Below are positions 5,156-9,459 of a stretch of 9,459 nt of DNA, piece by piece. Both the position numbers and the translations under genes were made by a program. This stretch comes from an uncultured Clostridia bacterium (GTDB lineage Bacteria; Bacillota; Clostridia; Oscillospirales; CAG-272), in NCBI GenBank assembly GCA_904501865.1, contig CAJGCF010000057.1, positions 1 through 9,459 of the forward strand. Reading direction: 5' to 3'. Numbering within the stretch: the first letter of the stretch is position 1; each line of letters starts with the position of its first letter. A model generated the notes under the pieces. The model was not told where the DNA came from and searched no databases. It worked only from the letters and a program-made list of their open reading frames with translations.

Positions 5156-6568
5156 TTAAGAAACCTTTGTAACACCTGTAATGTGGGTGTTAACTCCGTT
5201 GTACCAGTAAACAAATCCTGTAATATCAACAACGTCGCCTGCCGCAAGATTAGCGAAAGCCTTGTAAACGTCGGTGTCAGGAGCTGTAAGATAACGCTCA
5301 ACACAGAAGCTAAAGCTATTCTCGCCCTGCTTTACGGTAACGTAGATATCGTCACCGGGCTCGCCGTTTCTGTACTCTATCTTCTCAATGGTAAGTCCCT
5401 TGAATACAGCAAGCTCGTTCTGATGCTTGATGAGTTCTGCCTCGTTTGCAAGGATAGAGGTAAGGTCAGCGGGCTCTGCGATGTAGGAGTCCGCACCCTC
5501 AACGAAGGTAAAGGTCGCGCCCGATGCAATTTCTACCTCGCCCGACCACTCAGTCTTGTAGCCGATAATTCTTATCTTTGTTCCGGGCACGAGCTTTGCA
5601 GCGTCCTCCTCGGAGCAAGTCATCTCATACGCGAGATATCCGCCGTCAGCATCCTGAAGATAAACGGTTATCTTGTTATCCCACCAAGACTGTGTAGCCT
5701 GAACGTACGCCTCGATCATAACGGGAGACTCAAGCTCTGCCGCAACATACTCGGCGTGTGTCATAACAGTCTGAACGGCTGTGATGTGGGTGTTGACTCC
5801 GTTGTACCAATATACGAATCCCTCTATATTTACAACGTCACCGACCGCGATGTCCGCGAACGCCTTGTAAACGTCGGTCTCGGGGGCCGTGAGATAACGC
5901 TCAACACAGAAGCTAAAGCTATTCTCGCCCTGCTTTACGGTAACGTAGATATCGTCACCGGGCTCGCCGTTTCTGTACTCTATCTTTTCAACTACGAGGT
6001 TGTAGAACACAGCAAGCTCATTCTGATGCTTGATGAGCTCTGCCTCGTTTGCGAGGATATCTGTAAGGTCAGCAGGCTCTGCGATGTAGGAGTCCGCACC
6101 CTCAACGAAGGTAAAGGTCGCGCCCGATGCAATTTCCACCTCGCCCGACCACTCAGTCTTGTAGCCCTTTATCTGAATCTTGGTGCCGGGAACAAGCTTT
6201 GCAGCGTCCTCTTCGGAGCAAACCATCTCGTATGCGAGATATCCGCCGTCCTCATCCTGAAGATAAACGGTTATCTTGTTATCCCACCAAGACTGTGTAG
6301 CCTGAACGTACGCCTCGATAACAACGGGGCTGTCAAGTTCTGCGGCTATGTACTCGTCGTAAGACATGACCTCCATGTTTTCAAAGGGGTCTTTCTCATC
6401 TGTATCAGACTCGTCGGACTCATCGGATTCCTCTGTTCCGTCGGTGTTACCCGTCTGCTCAGCGGTAGTTACCTCATCGGTAGTTTCCTCGGTCTCATTA
6501 GCATCGTTACAAGCTACTAGAGCGAGCACGAGAACAAGTGCCAAAAGTAAAACCAAAAACTTTTTCAT
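5156..6568 (-). CDS. Surface lipoprotein with two tandem 201-residue OB-fold-like repeats
   Basis: A 470-residue exported protein of unknown function. Residues 1-19 form a signal peptide with a KK n-region, a Leu/Val core and lipobox LVAC, so Cys20 is the lipidated residue. Residues 23-63 are a Thr/Ser/Glu/Asp stalk typical of surface spacers. Two repeats follow (69-269 and 270-470), with about 25 differences in 201 positions by eye. Each repeat has two halves resembling OB-fold strands: WWDNKITVYLQD with VPGTKIxIxGY, then DDIYVTVKQG with GDVVxIxGFVYWYNG, suggesting four small beta-barrels that could bind carbohydrate, peptide or nucleic acid (inference). Start ATG 6566-6568 has AAGGAG at 7 bp; an in-frame ATG at 6584-6586 lies before that site. 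The gene has its own promoter and is separated from the ABC operon by a hairpin, so a shared function is not implied. Confidence 0.8.
   Translation of the reverse strand: MKKFLVLLLALVLVLALVACNDANETEETTDEVTTAEQTGNTDGTEESDESDESDTDEKDPFENMEVMSYDEYIAAELDSPVVIEAYVQATQSWWDNKITVYLQDEDGGYLAYEMVCSEEDAAKLVPGTKIQIKGYKTEWSGEVEIASGATFTFVEGADSYIAEPADLTDILANEAELIKHQNELAVFYNLVVEKIEYRNGEPGDDIYVTVKQGENSFSFCVERYLTAPETDVYKAFADIAVGDVVNIEGFVYWYNGVNTHITAVQTVMTHAEYVAAELESPVMIEAYVQATQSWWDNKITVYLQDADGGYLAYEMTCSEEDAAKLVPGTKIRIIGYKTEWSGEVEIASGATFTFVEGADSYIAEPADLTSILANEAELIKHQNELAVFKGLTIEKIEYRNGEPGDDIYVTVKQGENSFSFCVERYLTAPDTDVYKAFANLAAGDVVDITGFVYWYNGVNTHITGVTKVS
5159..6364 (-). repeat. Tandem 603-bp duplication inside the lipoprotein gene
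   Basis: Copies at 5762-6364 (N-terminal repeat) and 5159-5761 (C-terminal repeat) are aligned without gaps at an offset of exactly 603 bp. Some stretches are nearly identical: for example 5461-5563 against 6064-6166 shows about two mismatches. Changes cluster at the repeat ends and around the middle loop. This points to recent duplication, or to continuing gene conversion between the copies, and makes loss or gain of a unit by recombination plausible. Confidence 0.93.
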
Positions 6569-6635
6569 AAACTTTCTCCTTTTCATTTATGGGCAAGCCG
6601 CGACACCTTCATCGAGCCCTTGCCTTTACACTATC

Positions 6636-6663
6636 ATTATACACCAATTTTCGCAAAAGTCAA
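6636..6663 (-). promoter_or_regulatory. Sigma-A promoter of the repeat lipoprotein gene
   Basis: On the minus strand TTGACT (6658-6663) and TATAAT (6636-6641) are 16 bp apart. The expected start near 6629 gives a leader of about 60 bases. Its presence shows that the lipoprotein is a separate transcription unit from the ABC transporter genes upstream. Confidence 0.75.
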
Positions 6664-6741
6664 GAAAAATCACGCATTTTGATAATTTTTATAGATTTAT
6701 CCAAAAAATCCTTTGTCCAAAAGCCTTCTTTCTGCAATATG

Positions 6742-6773
6742 ACAGTACGCGGAGCTCTCGCTCCGCGTACTGT
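6742..6773 (-). terminator. Hairpin after the solute-binding protein gene
   Basis: A perfect 14-bp stem (6742-6755 with 6760-6773, ACAGTACGCGGAGC) with a TCTC loop begins 12 bases beyond the stop codon of the solute-binding gene. No T-run follows at once on the minus strand; the first one is about 50 bases on (near 6684-6689). It may be a weak terminator or a 3'-end stabiliser. The rest of 6664-6741 shows no gene. Confidence 0.5.
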
Positions 6774-6784
6774 GAAACCGTCTT

Positions 6785-8317
6785 TTATTGAGCCTCCGTT
6801 TGAGATTCAGTCTCAGTCTCACCTTTGTCAACTATCTCAACGGGCTTGACCTGGTCGAGTCTGTAAAGCGAGACCATATTGTCAAAAAGGGTGTTTATAA
6901 ACTTGGAATTGACGTTTTGATTTCTTCTCCTTGCCTTCACGACCTCCTCGATAAGCTGTCCCGCGGCGTCACGCAGAGAGGCGGAGCCGTTGAACACGGG
7001 AGTGACAAAGGTGTTTTCCACGTTGTCTATAAGCAGCTGGGACGCGTCTATCTTAACAGAGTAATAAAGCTCGTCATTCTCGCCCGCGCGGGACATATAG
7101 TCCTTATACGCCTCGCTGTTCTGCGCCTTGAGAGTTACGGGAACGTAGCCCTCGGTCTGCGCGTAGGCTATCTGCACCTCGTTTGTGAGCAGGAACTGCA
7201 CAAAGAACCAGGAAGCAAGCACCTCTTGCGTGTTTTCCTTATTGAATATGCACACCGAGGGGCCCTGCGATATCATCTTGGGATTCTCAACGTCAAACTG
7301 CGGAATAGTCATTACCACGGTCTCAAAATCCACGACCTGATCTCCGTCGATGTCCGACAGAGGAGAATTCGAGCCTATCCACGTAGCGCCCGCGGTGGAG
7401 TCTATCGCAAAGATACACTGCCCTGCGTTGAAGTAATTGCCGGGGTAGCTTGATATCTTGAAGGTCGAGAACGCGCGTGTACCCGCGTGGTCGGCTATCT
7501 CGTAGAGCAGCTCCTTGGTGGTGTCGTTGAATATCTCAATCTCCGCCGCCTCGGTGGAATAGCCCGCTCCCTTTTGCTTGAGCATTGATATCATCATATT
7601 GTCGGTCGACTTATAGATAAAGGGTATCATAACCGTCTGACCGTTGACGGCAAAGGTGCCGTCTTCATTCTTTTTCATAGCCGCCTCACTGACCTCCCAA
7701 ACGAAATCCCATGTGAGAGTTTCGGGAAGCGTGTATCCGAGAGCTTCGACGTAGGTCTTATTGACGTAGCAAGCCTCGGTCGAGCGCATAAAGGGCATAG
7801 CGTAATATCCGCCAGCTATCTTGCCTTCCTCAAGGAACTTTTCCACCATTTCATCGCGCTTGACTCCGTCAAAGCCAAGTGCCGAGCCGCCAAATCCGTA
7901 GCGACTATCTCGCATAAGGTCGTCAAGCTTGACTACCACGTTCGCTCCCGTCATATAGGTTGCGATGTGATCGGGATAGCTTATGCAGACGTTTGGCGTA
8001 GTTCCCGTAGAGATATTGGTTATAACGTCCTGATATATAAGGCCGTAGTCCGCGTAGGGCTTGAAATTCACCTTGATATTGGGATAAAGAGCCTCAAAGT
8101 CCTCGATAGCCTTCTTGTATATGGCAACCTGCGTAGGATTGCTGTCGTTCTTTGCCCAGAAGCTTATCTCTATCTGCTCCTCGGGGTTAAACTCGGCATC
8201 TATCTTGAACTCCTCGAGCTGAGGGCCTCCGCCGTGGCAGGACGTGAGAGTAACGACTGCTCCCGCAAGGAGAGCGACACACAGAATAGCGCAAAGTATT
8301 CTTTTAAAATTAATCAT
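6785..8317 (-). CDS. Extracellular sugar-binding lipoprotein of an ABC importer (family 1)
   Basis: Captures a carbohydrate outside the cell and delivers it to the membrane permeases. The 510-residue product has a signal peptide with lipobox LTSC (lipidated Cys27). A mature start with EQIEISFWAKND (47-58) and AIEDFEALYPNIKVNF, plus the PYADY and TGTTPNVCISYPDHIATYMTG segments, is characteristic of family 1 solute-binding proteins. Trp-rich and aromatic segments are in place for sugar stacking. The tail after VEIVDKG is a short Glu/Thr/Gln stretch. At 510 residues it is longer than the usual 420-450. The start overlaps the permease stop as ATGA, with GAGGAGGT upstream, so translation is coupled. 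The substrate cannot be read from sequence. Placing the binding protein last in the operon is uncommon. Confidence 0.9.
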   Translation of the reverse strand: MINFKRILCAILCVALLAGAVVTLTSCHGGGPQLEEFKIDAEFNPEEQIEISFWAKNDSNPTQVAIYKKAIEDFEALYPNIKVNFKPYADYGLIYQDVITNISTGTTPNVCISYPDHIATYMTGANVVVKLDDLMRDSRYGFGGSALGFDGVKRDEMVEKFLEEGKIAGGYYAMPFMRSTEACYVNKTYVEALGYTLPETLTWDFVWEVSEAAMKKNEDGTFAVNGQTVMIPFIYKSTDNMMISMLKQKGAGYSTEAAEIEIFNDTTKELLYEIADHAGTRAFSTFKISSYPGNYFNAGQCIFAIDSTAGATWIGSNSPLSDIDGDQVVDFETVVMTIPQFDVENPKMISQGPSVCIFNKENTQEVLASWFFVQFLLTNEVQIAYAQTEGYVPVTLKAQNSEAYKDYMSRAGENDELYYSVKIDASQLLIDNVENTFVTPVFNGSASLRDAAGQLIEEVVKARRRNQNVNSKFINTLFDNMVSLYRLDQVKPVEIVDKGETETESQTEAQ

Positions 8318-9219
8318 CCCTTAAGACCTCCTCTTGACACTCCCGCCATTATCTTGTTGCGGAATATCAAAAACAAAATTATGAGCGGCGCTGAAACTAT
8401 GACCACGGCTGCCATCATAGCGGGGATATTCTCCCTGCCAAAGCCGCTTTCCCTGAGCGCCTGAATACCGTTCGAGACCAGATAGTAATTGGGGTCGTCG
8501 GCGGCAAGACGCGGCCAGACGTAAGAGTTCCAGCACTCTATCACCTTAAGTATGACCACCGTGACCACGGTAGGTCTGCATATCGGAACGACCACGCGGA
8601 AAAGATATTTCATATCCGTGGTGCCGTCCACCTTTGCGGCGAGGTAAAGCTCGTCGGGTATCTGCGCGAAGTTCTCCTTGAGCAGATAGATATAGAATAT
8701 AGACGCAACGCTCGGCAGGATAAGTCCCGCGAAGGTGTTGCGCAGCTCAAGATTTGTGACGGTGACGTAATTGGTTATGACCGTCAGCTCGGTGGGTATC
8801 ATCATAAGCGAGAGAAAGAGGGTGAACGCCAGATTCTTTCCCTTAAAATCAAGTCTTGCGAAGGCAAACGCCGCAAGTATCGACACGACAAGCATTATAG
8901 CCGTGGTGGCAAGAGTAAATATAAGCGTGTTGAGGAAGGATTTTGCGAACACCACGTCGGTCGCGGGATAGGTAAACGCGAGCGCCGACTTGTAGTTTTC
9001 AAGCGTTGGCGAGAGGGTGTAGAATTTCGGCACGAGCTCGCCGCTATACTCCGCAAAGCTCTTGAGCGACGAGAGTATCATCCAATAGAACGGGAACAGG
9101 ACCATCAAAGCCCAGATAACGAGCATAAGATACACAAAGACCTTTCCCACAACACCCATTACTCTCGCGCGCTTCTCAGCCGCCCTGAAATCCTCTTTTG
9201 TCATTATTTTAGTATTCAT
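8314..9219 (-). CDS. Carbohydrate ABC transporter permease, MalG family
   Basis: Inner-membrane subunit of a CUT1-type sugar importer. The 301 residues carry six predicted membrane segments at about 25-48, 95-120, 128-150, 163-182, 213-235 and 266-286. The cytoplasmic EAA loop (190-216), with LAAKVDGTTDMKYLFRVVVP, docks to the ATPase. The C-terminus KIMAGVSRGGLKG is typical of MalG-like proteins. GGGAGGT stands 7 bp before the ATG. The partial permease gene ends 16 bp upstream and the binding-protein gene overlaps the stop by 4 bp, so all three form one operon. No ATPase gene is seen; a shared MsmX-type ATPase is the usual solution in Firmicutes (inference here). Confidence 0.95.
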   Translation of the reverse strand: MNTKIMTKEDFRAAEKRARVMGVVGKVFVYLMLVIWALMVLFPFYWMILSSLKSFAEYSGELVPKFYTLSPTLENYKSALAFTYPATDVVFAKSFLNTLIFTLATTAIMLVVSILAAFAFARLDFKGKNLAFTLFLSLMMIPTELTVITNYVTVTNLELRNTFAGLILPSVASIFYIYLLKENFAQIPDELYLAAKVDGTTDMKYLFRVVVPICRPTVVTVVILKVIECWNSYVWPRLAADDPNYYLVSNGIQALRESGFGRENIPAMMAAVVIVSAPLIILFLIFRNKIMAGVSRGGLKG

Positions 9220-9235
9220 ATCAAAGCACCTCCCA

Positions 9236-9459
9236 TCAATAATGAACGTGCTTCTTGCTGACTACAAGATTTATGCAGGTTATAGTCAGAACTATGAAGA
9301 AAAGTATCACCGCCGCTGCGGACGCGTATGACGGATAGCCGCCGCTCGCACCGTAGAGCATATCGTAAACGTAGCCCACGATGGTGTTCATGCCCGCGAC
9401 GTTGAGATTAGTGCCAAAGAGCGCGACCGAGTCGCTGTAAGCCTTGAACGCGCCGATAA
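9236..9459 (-). CDS. Carbohydrate ABC transporter permease, MalF/UgpA family (C-terminal part)
   Basis: Partial gene cut by the window edge; 73 codons plus TGA (9236-9238) are visible. The translation reads IGAFKAYSDSVALFGTN..., then NTIVGYVYDMLYG, SGGYPSYASAAAVILFFIVL, and ends VVSKKHVHY. The last membrane helix (about AAAVILFFIVLTITCINLVV) and the basic tail match the C-terminus of MalF/UgpA-like permeases. It would pair with the MalG-like protein encoded 16 bp downstream to form the membrane channel. Its start, length and EAA loop lie outside the window. Confidence 0.88.
   Translation of the reverse strand, partial: IGAFKAYSDSVALFGTNLNVAGMNTIVGYVYDMLYGASGGYPSYASAAAVILFFIVLTITCINLVVSKKHVHY

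Noticed and set aside
5183..6520. Plus-strand open frame of 445 codons opposite the lipoprotein gene
   Set aside because: It is the mirror of the tandem-repeat gene; openness in one copy is simply repeated in the other. It has no ribosome site, and the minus-strand frame has a signal peptide, lipobox and promoter.
6788..7453. Plus-strand frame of 221 codons opposite the solute-binding protein gene
   Set aside because: Shadow of the minus-strand gene, which has family-specific motifs, lipobox and ribosome site.

Overview
The window looks like chromosomal DNA from a Bacillota bacterium of the class Clostridia, probably an uncultured gut lineage. The signs are AGGAG-type ribosome binding sites, several near-consensus sigma-A promoters (TTGACA/TATAAT, 16-17 bp spacers), LxxC-type lipoproteins, a Ddl/Deo gene set of Firmicute character, and a sugar ABC importer with no ATPase gene in view. 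The genus cannot be fixed from sequence reading alone.

Layout. (a) 1-201: a non-coding block that folds into one long imperfect hairpin and resembles a dispersed palindromic repeat. (b) 202-1140 (minus): D-alanine--D-alanine ligase, with a leader of about 250 nt and a consensus promoter at 1395-1423. (c) 1566-2135 (minus): a small DUF6291-like protein of phage/replisome-associated style. It is read from a consensus promoter (2345-2373) through a leader holding eleven tandem 11-bp units (2180-2300), the most unusual element in the window. (d) 2560-5104 (plus): a compact deoC-deoD-deoB operon for deoxyribonucleoside salvage, with its own promoter at 2490-2518 and a bidirectional terminator at 5111-5138. 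(e) 5156-6568 (minus): a surface lipoprotein made of two near-identical 201-residue repeats, each apparently two OB-fold-like halves, with its own promoter. (f) 6785-9459 (minus): the distal part of a CUT1-type carbohydrate ABC importer operon, with the C-terminus of a MalF-like permease, a MalG-like permease, and the solute-binding lipoprotein as the last gene.

How the genes work together. DeoD phosphorolyses purine (deoxy)nucleosides, DeoB converts (deoxy)ribose-1-phosphate to the 5-phosphate, and DeoC cleaves deoxyribose-5-phosphate to acetaldehyde and glyceraldehyde-3-phosphate, so the operon is a complete short pathway. Ddl serves peptidoglycan synthesis. The ABC genes import an unidentified sugar, probably energised by a shared MsmX-type ATPase encoded elsewhere (inference). 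The DUF6291-like gene and the tandem-repeat lipoprotein have no assigned function and are the best candidates for undescribed biology.
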